A stretch of DNA of 64,000 nucleotides from Endocalyx cinctus (taxonomy: Eukaryota > Ascomycota > Sordariomycetes > Amphisphaeriales > Apiosporaceae): contig BCKC01000003.1 of assembly GCA_001600455.1 (NCBI GenBank), positions 3,448,315-3,512,314 on the forward strand. Reading direction: 5' to 3'. The notes under the pieces are model-generated. The model was not told the origin of the DNA, searched no databases, and saw only the letters and a program-made list of their open reading frames with translations. The position numbers and the translations under genes are program-made. This document shows positions 21,949 to 36,000 of this stretch, piece by piece (positions within the stretch are counted from its first letter, which is position 1; each line of letters opens with the position of its first letter).

Positions 21949-23110
21949 AACTTGACCAGCTTGCCCTGCTTTCTCGACCAGCATTCCTGCTGGAGATGCA
22001 TAAATACCCATGTATAAAGATCCGAGCGGGAGAGAGAAAGAAAAAAAGAGTAGCTGGTATTAATCAGTATATTGTATGTAATATAGGCTTCTATGTGTAC
22101 TTAAGTATACTATAAACTGTTCAGCTGGGGTACTCAACCAAGGGCTATCTACTATTCTGCTACTATAACAGCGCTATCCATAGCTATTGGCCGATACATT
22201 CCGTTACTGTAAGGAGTGAAGACAGCACACACAAACCCTGAACTGCCTGGTACCCTGAACGCGGGAAGATACCTAAATTAAAACATAACAGTGGCGTAGA
22301 ATCCGACCTAACCAATAATAACAGCAGTAGATTTTGATTAACGCCTAGTTGTTCTAATAATAGGCTATTGAGCTATCTATACTAAGGTTTGGCCTTGTAC
22401 AAAGGTCACCTAACATACATAAATTACAGTACCAAAATACGTACGTGCTACTTCACACTATTAAATACGATGGCGTCACATTTTATTGTCCCTAAACTTC
22501 AAAGATGAAACTTCAGTTTTCCCATTCAGTTTTAATGAAATACGATGCCATTTACGGCGCCAGCACTTATTTAGATGTTTCTATAGGATCTAAATGGGTT
22601 TAATTAATAAAACTATCTAATAGGGGATAATACGATACTATAATAAAATCACCAGATACGACTTTAGAATATGGGGGTGTCAACATAAAGTTTCATAAAC
22701 CAAAAAAGAAAAACCGAACGACTTCATTTCACTTCGACCTCGCCCGCATGTCCATCCTTATTGCTTATTCGAGATTTTAAGTACCTATTGGTTTAAAGTA
22801 CACCGCTCGTTTTACGATAGCTTGTTACCTTGATCATCATTTTCGATTTCTAAGATTTCCAGTTTCATATCGTTTTATTTCGTCGCAGCGCAAATCCTCT
22901 CTACCCTCGCAGACCTACCGGTAACTTCGGCAAATCCCCATATTCCAAACCGACCAACCAAAAAACAAAGAACGTATATTGATTTTTCGCGATCCGTCTC
23001 TTCTTTTCACCGCGACGCGACGTGACGGTACGGTATCGCATTCAAGAACACCATTTACAAAAGAAAGGAGAGAAAAGGGTGCGAAATAGAAAGAGAAAGA
23101 AGAGAAGAAG
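21949..23110. other. Spacer, Orc4 to DUF7053 gene
   Basis: About 1.16 kb of AT-rich DNA with scattered TA-rich words. No gene is supported. The last 200 bases are the likely promoter and leader of the DUF7053 gene. Confidence 0.6.
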
Positions 23111-23897
23111 ATGTCCAAAACACTATCAAAGCGCTCGGTTTTCACGACCATTTCCCCGCTACCACCCGACATATCGCGGGAGGTCGTCATCGACTTCCTC
23201 CACAACCACGTCGAGATGATCGACCTAAACCCCTTGGTGGTGGAGCGGCACCCGATCCCGCCGCCGGAGCACGCGCCCGAGGACGAGCGCGGCTGCGTCT
23301 GGTACAGCATCTCGGACAAGATCTCTTACCTGCCCAACGGCGGCTTCGCCAGCGTCCTCTCCTACACGGCCGCCTTTCACGACCTCCCCAACGGCCTGCA
23401 GACGCACTGCTACGCGCCTCTCGGCACCTCCATCCGCGAGCGATGGACCCTTAACGGAACCCTGCCCGGAGAGCCGCCCGAGCCGGTGGAGATCGGTATC
23501 GGTGCCCCCGCTCAGGGACTTTATTTGCGGGAGGTATGCGATATTCTCTTTTCTTCCTCTCGCTCTCTCTTCTTCTACCCTTACCCCCGAAAAAAAAAGT
23601 TCAACTAACTTTTATATTTCTTTTCAAAAGGATGTCGACCTTCAATGTAACTTTGTGATGTCCTCATTCGTGAAGGGCACGATTAAGAAAGCGCATGGAA
23701 AGCTAGTAGATGAGCTATGCAGCAAGGCGCGACTCATATCAGGTAAAGCGACCTCGCCGGGCTTGACACCCGTATCCGGCTCGACTACAATTACTCAAAG
23801 CAGTCCTGCGTCATATCACTCGAAAAACAACGGTACCCCGATCTCCACCGAGTTCATGTCGATGCGGGATGGGCGGCCGCCGGCTGAGCTGGAATGA
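23111..23897 (+). CDS. DUF7053-family fungal protein
   Basis: The exons 23111-23533 and 23631-23897 encode 229 residues. The 97-nt intron has a GTATGC donor, an AACTAACT branch and an AAAAG acceptor, joining LYLRE to DVDLQCNF. The protein shows the pattern I associate with DUF7053: KRSVFTTISPLPPDISREVV, DLNPLVVERHPIPPPEHAPED, a WYSISDKISYLP strand, HDLPNGLQTHCYAP, the IRERWTL box, then a C-terminal helix SSFVKGTIKKAHGKLVDEL. The fold is probably START/SRPBCC-like lipid binding (inference). Residues after about 185 are Ser/Thr/Pro-rich and probably disordered. There is no signal peptide or membrane helix. No physiological role is known to me. It is the last protein gene before the long gene-free stretch. 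Confidence 0.85.
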
Positions 23898-26800
23898 TGA
23901 AAATGATATGACCTTTCTTTTTTCTTTTTTGTTTATGTTAAACCCTATATACCATCCCTGTACTTGTTCTTTTTTTTTCCGGGGTTCTTTGACCTCCCAT
24001 GTATCGCGGAATTGTGCATAACACCCGTAATTTATCCTTTCTGTTTTACTGCTTGTTCAAAATATCATTGGAGTCTTACTTTTTCTTTTCTTTTTTTAAA
24101 ATGCCAAGCAAAAGAAATCGGCGTCGGCCTGAAGGGATCCAATCTATTTCGGCTCGGACCAGGCAGCCAGGACGTGGTAAATGGAATAAAGGGGTATAAC
24201 TTAGTATGGGACTGTGAATGGCGATTCGGAGTATTTTCATGCTATGTCCGATAATTTTTTTTTTTTTTTTTTTACGAGATGATGCCTTACGAATGAGAAA
24301 CAAGATGCGGGAGCGCTTATTCTGGCGTCATCAACGCTGACCCTGTCTCTTTGCATATATTCTCAGGCGTTCGGTGGCAAATCATATGAAGTCAATTGTA
24401 CTTACCGCATCCATCAGCGGATATCTAGATGACGATGTGAGCACATAAAGCTGGGAATACTTAGTTCGTTTACAACTGAATTATGGACGTATCTAAACAA
24501 GAACGACCGACGATCTCATATAGGTCTTATATACGGCTGAGAACCACTAATATGATGGATATCACCCAGCTAGAAGCTCGGTGTATGCTGACATGCGTCG
24601 AAACTCCCACCTATGGAAGGTATTCATCGTGTAAACATATTTATCACTGGAGATCAAATCCGCTCATCCCGCCAAGGTATGGTTTGCGTCGCGAGTGCAG
24701 CTGAGAGTCTCCTTCATCAAGTAAGCTGATATGATCTGACACGGCCGGACATCCTATCGTTGTTCCTTTCTGATGAGAAGACGAGTTTTGTACAACTATC
24801 TACTTACGGATATATATGCAGGACTTCTTACGTTTTTATCTTATTCACCTATAGAAAATTACACATACGAATTATTAATTCTAAATCAATTAACGTACAG
24901 TCTTGCCAACGCAGCAATGAGTCAGCGCATAAGTATTAAATGCAAAGAAACCACGCGTCCTATCCCTTTCACCCACGAGGGCAGAGACACTTTCCGGTCA
25001 TACTACCTCGTATCAACTTGTTCCGCTGACATGACATGACATGACATGGCAATACCTGCATGTAGCGAATGTGCATATTATTGTTTGTGGTATACGTCGT
25101 ACGTAGCCTGCACTGCGCACATGGAGCCGGGCATTTTCCCCGCCGGTACTTGGACGGACTGGGAATTAGAATTGAAAAAAAAAGAGTGGAGGGAGTGAAA
25201 GGGGGGTTTTTTTTTCTTGCGGCGTACTGTATGTTGTCTTCGCGTTCTTCCCAACCTGCATGTTACTGATACTGCTCAGCCAATAATGTGACACGACGCG
25301 CAAGGAAGGAGGAAGAGAATATATTATCTCATGTATGCAAAGTGTACGCCGCAATCCTACGTCACGCGCTTACTGCCTTGTCATCTACATATGGAGCTTC
25401 AGATATCCGATGAGAGGGAAAGGAAGAAAAAGCAGTCAGCACACCATTGAATCTGGTCTGCCTCGGGAAATGTACTTCATCGATCCCCGAGAGGTAGCCG
25501 GGAAGATCGTCAGCTTAGATGATGCTACCCTCACCCATATCCTCCTAATTCTTCCATAGAAATGAACCTTTATAAGTAAGTCTAGCCGCTTAGCGATATA
25601 CGTTTGTCTCTCCGCCCCTCACCCACCACCCTGTAGTGCCCGAGTAAGCAAAATGGGTGTCGATTCTCTACTCGGAGTTCGCATGGGGGGAGGCCTAGTA
25701 TACATAGCCGAGAATTATAACTCCAAAGAGGCGTGCATATGTGCGTTTGTAATATGTATATGCGTTCTTGCGCCACGTAGGTTCGAAGCTTCTAAGAAAG
25801 GAAACATTTCTCTCAACGTTTTTAAAGTACCCCTGATCACTAGGAGTTACTGCATGCAGGGCAAATGTAGTAGTATATATAACGCGTGATACCGGGATCA
25901 ACTAGGTAGACAGTATACCTCACTGCGACGTTGGTGGGATAGGTAAGGCAGTGTAAGGCTCGTGAAGAGGCAACCTTGCTGCCTACTAGGTCGCCAGATT
26001 ATCCTCCGATAACTTTTCCTGGACGATCGGCTTTAGGAGCAAGTAAATCATAAAGCCCCGGTCTTTGTGAGACAGGCATGTATATGATTTGATAAGTCAG
26101 ACAGCTTTTTGACTGGTGGGAGGATTCGATCCGATCCCGGCTTGTATTACCTGATCGTAAGCGGAGATACCACCACCCAAGAAAAAAAAAATAGTTTTCG
26201 AGCAAGACAAAATTTATTTACCCCGTATCCTGGATACGCAAAAAGTATATCCGTATTTCCGATCGTGTTGTGAGGAACCACCCACAACCGATAAAGCATT
26301 TAAACTTCTTGCTCCTTCGAGTCACTCCGGCCGGACACCGAGTATAAAGCCGGGGTAAGATCGCCGAGAAACAGAACTGTAAAGTTTCATTCATAACTCC
26401 GAGCTCGCTTCTCAGATGACCGCCCCCATGCCGATTTCCTTGTTTTCTTGATCATCTTTAAATGATCAACATCTTATGAATCCAAACCAAGAAGGCTAAT
26501 TATCTTTCCAGAAGTGCTATGAGATAATAATAATTGAATAGCATCACCGTCAGAAGTCGCCCCTTTTCTTCCTGTGTTGGGCATGTAGCGGAAAATGAAA
26601 TTTCCATTTCAAGATGGGATGAATCAAACGCCATTCCCAAATACGGAAATTACCTGTCCAAGTTATAATTATTTGCTGAATAGCTTGGACTGCAATTGCC
26701 TGCATGTATGATAGGAGAGGGCTGTGGTGCACCACGACAACAACCGTTATATAATACTTTTAGTAGTATACTTATCAAAATGTACATGCGTGTTATTTCA

Positions 26801-29800
26801 AAGAAGACAACTGTGCAACTTCAACCAATATGGTTCTGGGAGACAACTATCACGGCGTATCCAAGTGAAATCTTTATTTTTATCTCCGAATAGTGGCTGT
26901 CCGCCCAATTCTATTTTGTTCCATTTCATTTGTCTATTTCCCCCAACATGTTTTTAATATAGAATACTACAGACTACTTAGCAAAACACGGACCGCACTA
27001 GATGGAGTTCTTATCGTAGGATCAAGACAGACAGACACACTCTTACGGTAGGCCACAGCATAGGCGATGATGACGTTACACAGCAAATTCTCAAGTATGG
27101 CGAGAGCAATAGAGAATAGTGACAACTTCACGTGAGTCTTGAAAAAACTGTTTCACGTATCGGCAATGCGTATCCTATGCATACAAGCAAATGCATATGG
27201 CATTAAGGGGTATGTCTCGTTACCTTTTTCCCCTTATAAGGATAAAACAACTTCTGATTCAGATTAATTTAGTTTATTATCCATTACCTTAACAGCTTAC
27301 GAGTAGTAGCTTTCTAAGGTAGGAGGGCTATCTAATAGATTCAGCAATGTGGATTAATTATGCCCGAGGCGAATAAGTATTTCTTTCCTAGAGCTTATAC
27401 GTAGATCAGTCAGTAGGAGACTGAGACAGGAAATTCTCCAGTATCACGGCGGCTATAGCTTGCTTTATTATCAACTATCGAATTTTTCGCTTAAGAATCC
27501 ACATATATGATGATTAGCCTTGTTTCCGGTCTATTAAAATCTCTATGGATCGAGATTATTTTGACTTGTATCAAGATTTCACCATCTGCCATCTAATTAC
27601 CATATATATCCGTCGACGTCCGAAGATTTCCTGTGACATCAATAGTTTTTCCGAGTCAGGAACCATAAGAAACCTTGTGATCGACATGCCACAAAGTTTA
27701 GCTGTAAGAAGAACTATTAGAAACCTCACGACCTGTCTCACTTGGCATTCACGCGTCACGGTTTGCGAATTAATTTTTTTTCCGGGAGCGATTATAGACG
27801 CATCACACAGGCCTGACTGGATTTCTTAAGTACTACTAAACAAACCCTCAGCCTCTGCCGTAATCCTCGGCGTTAAATTATTCGTAGTTAGTAATATATG
27901 CTCTGCAGGCACATAAAGGTAGACGGCTAATGAGATATTATTCCGACAGAAATAATAACAATACAATCCTCTACATCGTCAAGCACATTTATCTCCAGGC
28001 GTATGGATCAGGTACCCTATTGTGCTTGATAAGCTAATATGCGGTTCCCCGGATTCGATATCTAAATGGATAACTATTATTAGAGTTTGGTGGCTATCTC
28101 CATTCATATGCATAGGACTCTATAACAGTCCTTTCTCTTTCTGCTTTTTAATTGACCGATACACTGCCGCGTACAGCTAAAGGTAAAAGTTGAATAATGA
28201 GTCGTAAAGAAAATTTATAAATATATCAAAACTGAAAGAAACGTATCACAGGTCTAGGGATCGAATCCACAGTACACCACCACCGAACAAACTATCCGGT
28301 TCTCTTGTGCCGGGTATATGAAGATTAGGGTTAAGTTTGAAAGGAGCTTTCGCGCCCGGAGTTTCAGGCTCTGCACGTCTTTACGTATATGTATATATGT
28401 ATCGTGACTACCTACATGGGGAAGTTTTTGGGAGATACAGTTTGTTACATGCCTTAGCGTCTAATCTGGTTTGTTTTATGGTTGTTATTTTCTTTTTCTT
28501 TTTTTTGTGTCTCCGGGGGAAAAAATAGCAGGGATTGGTGGGGTCTTTGATGCGCCGAGGAAAAGATAAAAGACGAGGAATAAGAAAATAGAAGGGTTCT
28601 ATGATTCGATCAGGGACCGGGGAGAACCTCGCCTGCCCAACGTTCCAATCCAACGTCTGTTCCTTGCTGCAGTCTGCCGTCGTGCCCCTGACCTACCAAA
28701 AAGAAAAAAAAAAAGAGGGTAATAGATGGCGAAGCTATCGTGCTTGAGCTTGTACCGAAGTAGGTAAACTAAGGGGATAAAGAGCAGCTAGAGTTAGCTG
28801 GGGAAAGGAGGAGCTTCCAAAAACCTTATGTCGGTACCGAAGGGGCTGCGAAACGATCGATAGATCAATCAATCAAAGAGCGTGTAAGTTGCTCTACGTC
28901 CCTTTCGGCTTACGTCTTAGCAACTTATGGATCTAGGTCAGGCAAAACCAAAAGGAAAAAAAAAAATATGTAAGATGGAATAAGTCGATCTATTTATTCC
29001 CGTAGTTCGAGGCTCGACAGGAGTTCGGCCGAAGTTAATTCACGAGCCAAGACCTGCTCGTAAGTGAGAGCAGAGGGTAAAGGGCTACTTAGGGCGGACT
29101 AGAAAAGGAATCGTTAAGTGTCGTTGTTCTTTATTTATTATATATCAATTTATAAGCAGACTAATCGAGAGGCGAAGGGACGATGTCTGTGAGTCCACTT
29201 TAAACCACAGATCTCTGGGTCAACCTTAGTTCGGAGCGTTGAGAACTCCACGGAGGGTGGCGTTTGTGTCGTTTGATTATCAACGACGACAGGCTTGTTT
29301 ATATATCGCCACAAGAATCACTGCCCCCTGAAGGCGAAGAAGAAAAACTTACTTGTGAGCGAGTCGACCTAAGTAGGGTCGAAACTTATAAGTCGAGAGG
29401 GAGGCAAGATAGGTTTTTCCTGATCGGCATGCGGACTCTGTAGGTGAAGCTGGTCTTCCTGCACAGGCGGCTCTTCCACGCACCCACGCACCCACTCGAT
29501 CTCTCAAATCTCAACAGTCTCATCTGTTAGGGCAGGGAGCTAGCCATAGCGGGTATGGTGAATATAGAAGAACGATATCATTTGTACGTAAGCTGGGCGG
29601 GTGAGTTAACGGCTAGAAGGGTAACCCCACATTCATGAAGATCTTGGGGATTTTGTGATTTGTAAAAAACGCCACCGCGGAACGAAAGGATGGAATATAC
29701 TTCTATTATTTCCGCGTCAAGTGGAGCGATCAAGCTATACATAGTATATAGAGCGGACTAAGAGCAGCTAAAGAGGGAGACGGACAGGACAAGACGGAAA

Positions 29801-30500
29801 GACGGACGACCCGACTACTGCGAGGCTAATTTAACACCGAGCGCCGAACCCGGACGCCCCGTGATGAGATAGCGCGGTGCGGCATCGAAGCCGCTTTCCT
29901 CCTCGAGTCAGGCGCTCGGCGGCTTGGCCGCTCGGCAGAGCTCGGGGTAGGACACAGCATAACGAAGATAGTTGCGTATCGCCGATAACATTATTACATA
30001 ACTTAGGAGATTGCTGGCTCGCAAATGATTAACCAGCCACGAATAGGATTTGTTCTCGTCAGGAGTAAATTGATTAATTCGTCTTCTCGGACGACCTGTC
30101 CCACTCTTGAACGATGATGTGATTTGCGGTACCATATAAATCTCCTACTGTAGTATCATTGGTGGAAATGAATCTGGAGCTCGGACGCGAAGCGAAACGA
30201 AATTCGGTGACTGCATATACAACAGTATTGGGCATCCGATACTATCGTAGCCAGAACTACGGACCCCATCTGATGATATTTCATATGGCGGTGTAGTATT
30301 GCATGAGCGCACGAGGTTTTTGTTGAGAGGGTTATAAAAAGCAAAGTACCTTGACAAAAGATGGGGGATAGGAGAAGAATTACGGACGGTGACAGGAGTA
30401 CTGGGGGGAATCACCAACAATCGACCAAACATCGGACTATTACCGATCGCCAGTTAATAGTATCTATCTAGTCTTAATTTATGTGATATTTGAAGCAGAT
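23898..30500. other. Gene-free stretch, part 1
   Basis: No frame here has coding bias, a domain or believable splice partners. Seen: a T run near 24247, a TGACA tandem (25027-25047), box-B-like words GGATCGAATCC near 26128 (minus) and 28250 (plus), and a GC-richer patch at 29800-29940. A 95-residue minus frame at 30145-30432 is not recognisable. Transcription of long non-coding RNA cannot be excluded. Confidence 0.5.
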
Positions 30501-31553
30501 CAACGTATGTAATTCTACAGGTAAGAAATAAACTCATGTTTAATATGGACAACATCACTCGGAACTGCATTATGCATAAGGTGAGCGGGGAAGTTTGATT
30601 TATCGAAGAAACAAAACTCGTAGAATGACGTGAGATTTTAAGAGAGGATGGAACAAAAAAAAATAAGGTAGGCTCCTCGTCAACGTTTGGGTATCACAAA
30701 GGGGGGGTTGGAAGAAGAAAAAAGAAAGAAATGGACCACACGATTCTGAGAGATTTTCACTTATCTCGTTACGTAAATAGCAAGAAAAGAAAAGAAAGGA
30801 GAATAGAAAAATGTAAACCCCACCCACGTGGCATGTATCGTGAAACCACAAGTTTTTGTTTTCTCCCTTTGAAAAGATAATTAACAAATCTCACATCGCC
30901 CGTACTTATGCCGGAAGGAACCCGTTACGGTGGTACTGGTAGTGGTCCCAGTATGACCAGTCAGAGGAGAAGATCCGCGGCTTGGTACGGATGTGTTTTC
31001 ATGCAGGCCCATTGCAAGCCCATTGCAGTGCGAGTGCAAGCGTGTGCGAGCGTGTGCAATGCGCGCTTGTGTGGGCATGTGTGAGTCAGCCCACGCAGAA
31101 TGTAAATATGGCCTTTTTTTTCTTTCTTTGGTCGAATAAGGAGACAGTATCGTTAGTAGATAGTGTGTGTAGATCGACCCGTGAACCGAACTGGTGTTAC
31201 ACATCACTTTTTGTTTTCCAATTCAATCTTCCTGCAGGTGGTTGAGAGATGTGTTGACGTTGAGCTGAACTAATAGGTACGGACAGGGAGCGGCAACATC
31301 ACCTGACATGCAAGTAATAAAATAGGTATATTAATACTTGTATGTGAGTAAGTGGGCTTTCTTGCTATCCATTATACCACTGACACGAGCTGCATAGCGT
31401 GGGCTTCGCGTGTAGCTTGTTTTATTTTCTCATGTAAGGTAGGATTTCTCCGGCTACCAGTTGACGATCTCTAATGAGAAGGATGCAAGGCGAGGCGGGG
31501 CGAGACGAGGTGAAGTGAGGTGAGGAGAAAGGGGGTGTCTGTTTTTACTTTGT

Positions 31554-31600
31554 CCTCCGCCCTCGCCGGATCATAATGGTTCGGGCGGAGGCCCCGGCGA
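31554..31600 (+). repeat. Nested inverted repeats with pseudoknot topology
   Basis: CCTCCGCCC (31554-31562) is the reverse complement of GGGCGGAGG (31583-31591), and TCGCCGG (31563-31569), lying in its loop, is the reverse complement of CCGGCGA (31594-31600), lying after it. Both stems are perfect and GC-rich. The order is that of an H-type pseudoknot. Confidence 0.8.
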
Positions 31601-34600
31601 ACGTCATTTTTGTTTGTTGCCGTTGTAAACATGGTACTCTAAACATCAGGCCATTTTATTTCTATACTGTTCAACATGCATGTTTCTATGATTAAAAAAT
31701 TGGGATCGTTGCTTTTAAGGTATGACCCGAAAACCACCCCTCCCCTTTCTTTTCTCCTATCCGACCAGAGTCAAAAGTAGAAAAGAAAAGAAATTTGGTT
31801 GGCATATGTAAAGTAAATAACATGTATCTGTGTGTACAGGTAGTTTCTCATTTTTATCATCATGCGATGGATTCGTTATTGGATGTTTTGCCACATGGCT
31901 CACGCGAATCATACAATCAACCAATCTTAGGAACTCTAAAAGCGATGAAAGCAAGTAAGATGTGACGTTTTTGATCGTCGACATGAAGTACTCTTATTAT
32001 GCCCCCCCAAAAAAGCCTTCTGGGGCCTCGGCAAGGACACGGTAAAAAAAAAAAAGTCAGACCTGTCAATGCCTTCCTCCTACAGTAACTATGGGCAGAT
32101 CTCGTTGAAGCTTTGGGGGCGGGCGAACCGCCAAGATTTTCCTGATAAAGCCTTCATCACCTGCCGTAGCGATGTTACGCAAATAAGAAAATTTTCTGCC
32201 TTACCTAGTTTCAAATCAGACGTTCGTCCAGCCACGGCACAAAAGTTAAAAAGGAATGGGAATAGTGCATTAGTGGAGGTACTGAACCATTCACGGCTTT
32301 AATGTAATCATGTAGTGATACCCCTCGAACCATCTTCCTCTTTTCTTATTCTTCATAGTACATTCTTACACTTATTACACTTACACGCTTACCAGGATAC
32401 TTTGGAAGCCCCTCACGCCCCTCCACAGCCCATTTAGTATATGTATAAACTACGTACTTCGTAGCCACAAGTTTTCGGAGTTTCGGAGCCACAGGTTAGG
32501 TTAACTGGGTCTTCTGCCCAGGCAGAACAGGGATAGAGGAGGAAGATCCTTCTATCTATACATCGCACTATACCAATATCGTCTTCAATTGTGTAACAGG
32601 TAATATGGTGGTCTGAATAATTTCCGAAGTTTTGTTCTATAAGGTATTTCCTCGTTTCTCTCTCCACTTATCCCGACCTTTAGAACGATAGCAGAGAAAG
32701 AAAACAAGGATTTTAGTTTCTAGAAGGAATATGTCAGATATTCCAAGTTCTTTTTTTGATTTTCATTTCATCATAACGCCATGGAAAATAAAATCCTTTC
32801 ATTTCGGTAAAATTGCCACGTGAAATAACGGAGAATGAGTCGATAGGTGGATCTTGAAACATAGTGGAATTCTTTTCCCTTTTTCTTTTCTTTTCTGACA
32901 TTCATGGGTTCAAATCCCGAGACCCCACCGCGCTTGAGTAGTGTCGTAGTGTATAGTGAAGTGTGTTATAACACTGCTACGCGGGATCCAAACCTTCTAG
33001 AAAAAACCCCGTTTCGAATGAGAAGAATTGTCGGAGCAGATCAAAAGAGGATCACCCTAGATAAGTGCTTGGTCAATTCGCCGGTGCTTGGTACCCTAGG
33101 GAGAGTAAAGAGAATTGCTTGCTAATTTACTTATTTTCTTGAAACTAATTTGACCGAATTCTCCTCCCTTGTTTCGCTATGCGGCCTCGTTATGCACATT
33201 ACATAGTACGTGCTTTAATATTATCTCACGATGGATTCTTTCCATTTATTAGGATTCTTGATTCAGACTAAGAATAGCTTGCTTACCGTTGGAGTCAAGT
33301 TTATTTATCGTCGTCATGAATGTGGTCTTTTCTATCTTACCATAAAATAGACAGTAGTATATATTGATCATAGGCAGTACTTCGCGCGGCACGTTGATTT
33401 GCGACGGAAAAGAAAAGATGAATGAGATGACTGGTAATGACTTTTTCCGTGTTACTTACACCACATATAGACCAAAAGATGCTTGGTATGTAAGCTGTCG
33501 TGATACTCGGCCGGCAACTGTGTTTTGTCAGGAATTTGCCGTCTGAAGAAGGTGGTCTGGCGCGCACGACCTTGCAGTCTCACAAGAGTAAGAGTCGGTC
33601 GATTTAACCGAAATGGTGTGATGGAGGTTTTGATTGAGGTTGAATTTAGCATATGTTTCGCCTATGAAGCTCTTTCTCCTTGTCCCTTTTAGGCCCGTAG
33701 ACCAAAAAAAAAAAAAAAAAAGCATGTTACGATAAAATAACAATGCGGCGGTCCCTTTGAAGACGACACGACGATCTTCCGTCTTGTTTTACCAGAATCA
33801 AGGAATAGAGGGTTCAAGGGTTCGAATGTTCGATTGTTCCACCACTCGGTGCTTTTTCTCTCGCTGGAAACGGAATGTTACAATTAAATAGAAGGGGCAC
33901 AAATCGCGATCCGTTCCCGATAATTCGGGTCGACGCTCAAGCTGGTATCCGAGAACTGCTGCACCCGGCCGTGAGTAATGTGCGCGGATAAGCTCATGGG
34001 TTTATATTATAGTGTATATATGTTCTAATATTCTGATACTCTGATATTACATGCCTAATATGTAATATATGAGGTTGATGTTAGTGCTCAGTCATCTGTA
34101 GTAAGCAAGTAACAGTTTAGTATTTCTTGTTTTCCTTCCTCCAAAGAATATCTAATCCTAATAGGAGATAAAATTCCTAATAGGAGACAGAGTAACGAAT
34201 TCTTTGAGCCTAGTCATCGTCACAAGCTCTGTACACCCTAGCTGCTTACCTTAGTCGCTAATGTACGTGTAGTATGTAGACGAGCACATATAAACCAACC
34301 ACCTGTAAATATTAAATATTGATAAGCAATAATTAATGTCCATCCATATATGTAAGTATGTACGTGTTTATTTTCATATGTGACCTATTCCCTTAAGCAT
34401 GGGGGGGACCTTGGCAGCTGAGATTTACGTTACCAGAAAACTACGCAGTACATTCCCACTACCCTATGATCAGCTCTTAGTGTACCAAACTTATAACCGA
34501 GTACATTATTCAGGGGATAACTTTGGTACATAATATGATAATAGGTTACCTAGGCACTTACTTGTATATGCCAGATGTACCCCCAATGTTAGTGTTTCAC

Positions 34601-34991
34601 TGCACTACTCTGTTCACTACGTACTATGTATAATAAGCTGTGAAATTACTATTACAGTAGAGTACAGTACTGTACCGTACACGCTATATTCCTAAGTAAG
34701 AGGTATAGTAGTGAATTATTAGCTGTTTACGCTAACTTTATCAAGTACTTCAATACCCCCTTTGACGTTTGCTTCTACAGTGCGTATATACTACGATACA
34801 GTACATTATCTTGATTGCCTCCCTTTTCCACGTGGCACCTCCACTTTTAGCGTGTTCTCCGAGGTTTGGTATCAAGATAATACGTGAAGGATCTTGTATC
34901 TATTTACATCGAATGCGTGGCAAATCTGGTTTAGGATAAACCGACGGGACCGAGTGAAGGAGGTGATCGCTAACGCTGTTTTTTACCATCT

Positions 34992-34993
<2 letters not shown>

Positions 34994-35025
<32 letters not shown>

Positions 35026-35053
35026 TTTCCCCTTTTTTTTTTTTTTTTTTTNT
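34994..35053 (+). repeat. T30 and T19 runs with one ambiguous base (35052)
   Basis: T30 (34994-35023) is followed by ATTTTCCCC and T19 (35033-35051), then the only N of the window at 35052, then T. The N inside a homopolymer suggests uncertain length or a contig join. Confidence 0.9.
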
Positions 35054-36000
35054 CCCTTCGTCATCGTATATAAATATATCGTGGCGCAGATTAATCTATA
35101 TTAGTATGATAGATAGGCTAAGGCGTTATCACAGAAAGAGAAATAAAGATATACATAGGGGAGACGGGAATGCCGTTGTAGAATTCCTATGGAATAATTA
35201 CGATATCTGTTCATCGACTTGAGAATGCAATTTGTAGAAAGCCGAGTTTCTGTTTAGCGCCAGATCGTGAAACGATAGCTTTGACTAGACTTTTATTCTC
35301 TCAATGCATTTACATGTTACATAGTAAGTTTTTTTTTTTTTTTTTTTTGTTTTCACGCCATACCCGGTAATAAGCGAGAGATTAGTATACATAATAGATA
35401 GGTAGAGAGTTGAAGATGAGCTGAGTGTGGCATATGGACCAATCCAGTCTGTAACACTACGGAGTATTCAGGTATAAGCTTACTTGTTACCTAGTATACA
35501 GCCTCATCGTATAGTAATAGCGACTTGGCGGATACGAAGCCAATAATAACGATGATATAATAATAATAAAATGAAAAATCATACCTCAAGAACCGGTCAG
35601 TCGGTATTGATAAGTATCCATATCGCATACTTTCCGTGATTGTGACTGCGGTATCTGCATTATCACAGCAAATCTGTTGATGTACATTAGGATCCTACTA
35701 ACCAACCAACCAAAACCCAGATAACCCAGATACTCTGGCGCAGCCATCTTGATACGACATAAGCATAGGTAATTCGTAGATGAATTATATACGCTAGATG
35801 TAACACGAATGTAGTGTATAATATGTAGTATATTACAATTTGTGATATGTCTCATTCAAGATGGTATGGCGGTGTTCTGCACTTTCACACAGTTGTACAC
35901 TAATAGTGTAATAGTGGTATACTATTTACTTGGAGAAGTCCCCAAAATCATTTAGCCAACGTTTGTAACCCTTTCACGTTAAGATGAAACGACTCCGAAA

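Larger units (their letters stand above)
30501..36000. other. Gene-free stretch, part 2
   Basis: No protein gene is supported. It contains a purine-rich G/A block at about 31485-31535, nested inverted repeats at 31554-31600, an isolated perfect box-B word at 32907, long T tracts at 34994-35052 with an ambiguous base, and TAC/GTA-rich palindromic words at 34660-34680 (GTACAGTACTGTAC at 34662). Confidence 0.5.

Noticed and set aside
29800..29940. Coding exon in the GC-rich patch
   Set aside because: Stops occur in all frames within short distance, and no splice-compatible partners were found.
31480..31540. CRISPR-like or satellite array in the G/A-rich block
   Set aside because: The GAGG/GTGA words are irregular, with no fixed repeat and spacer lengths. 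CRISPR arrays are also not expected in a fungal nuclear genome.
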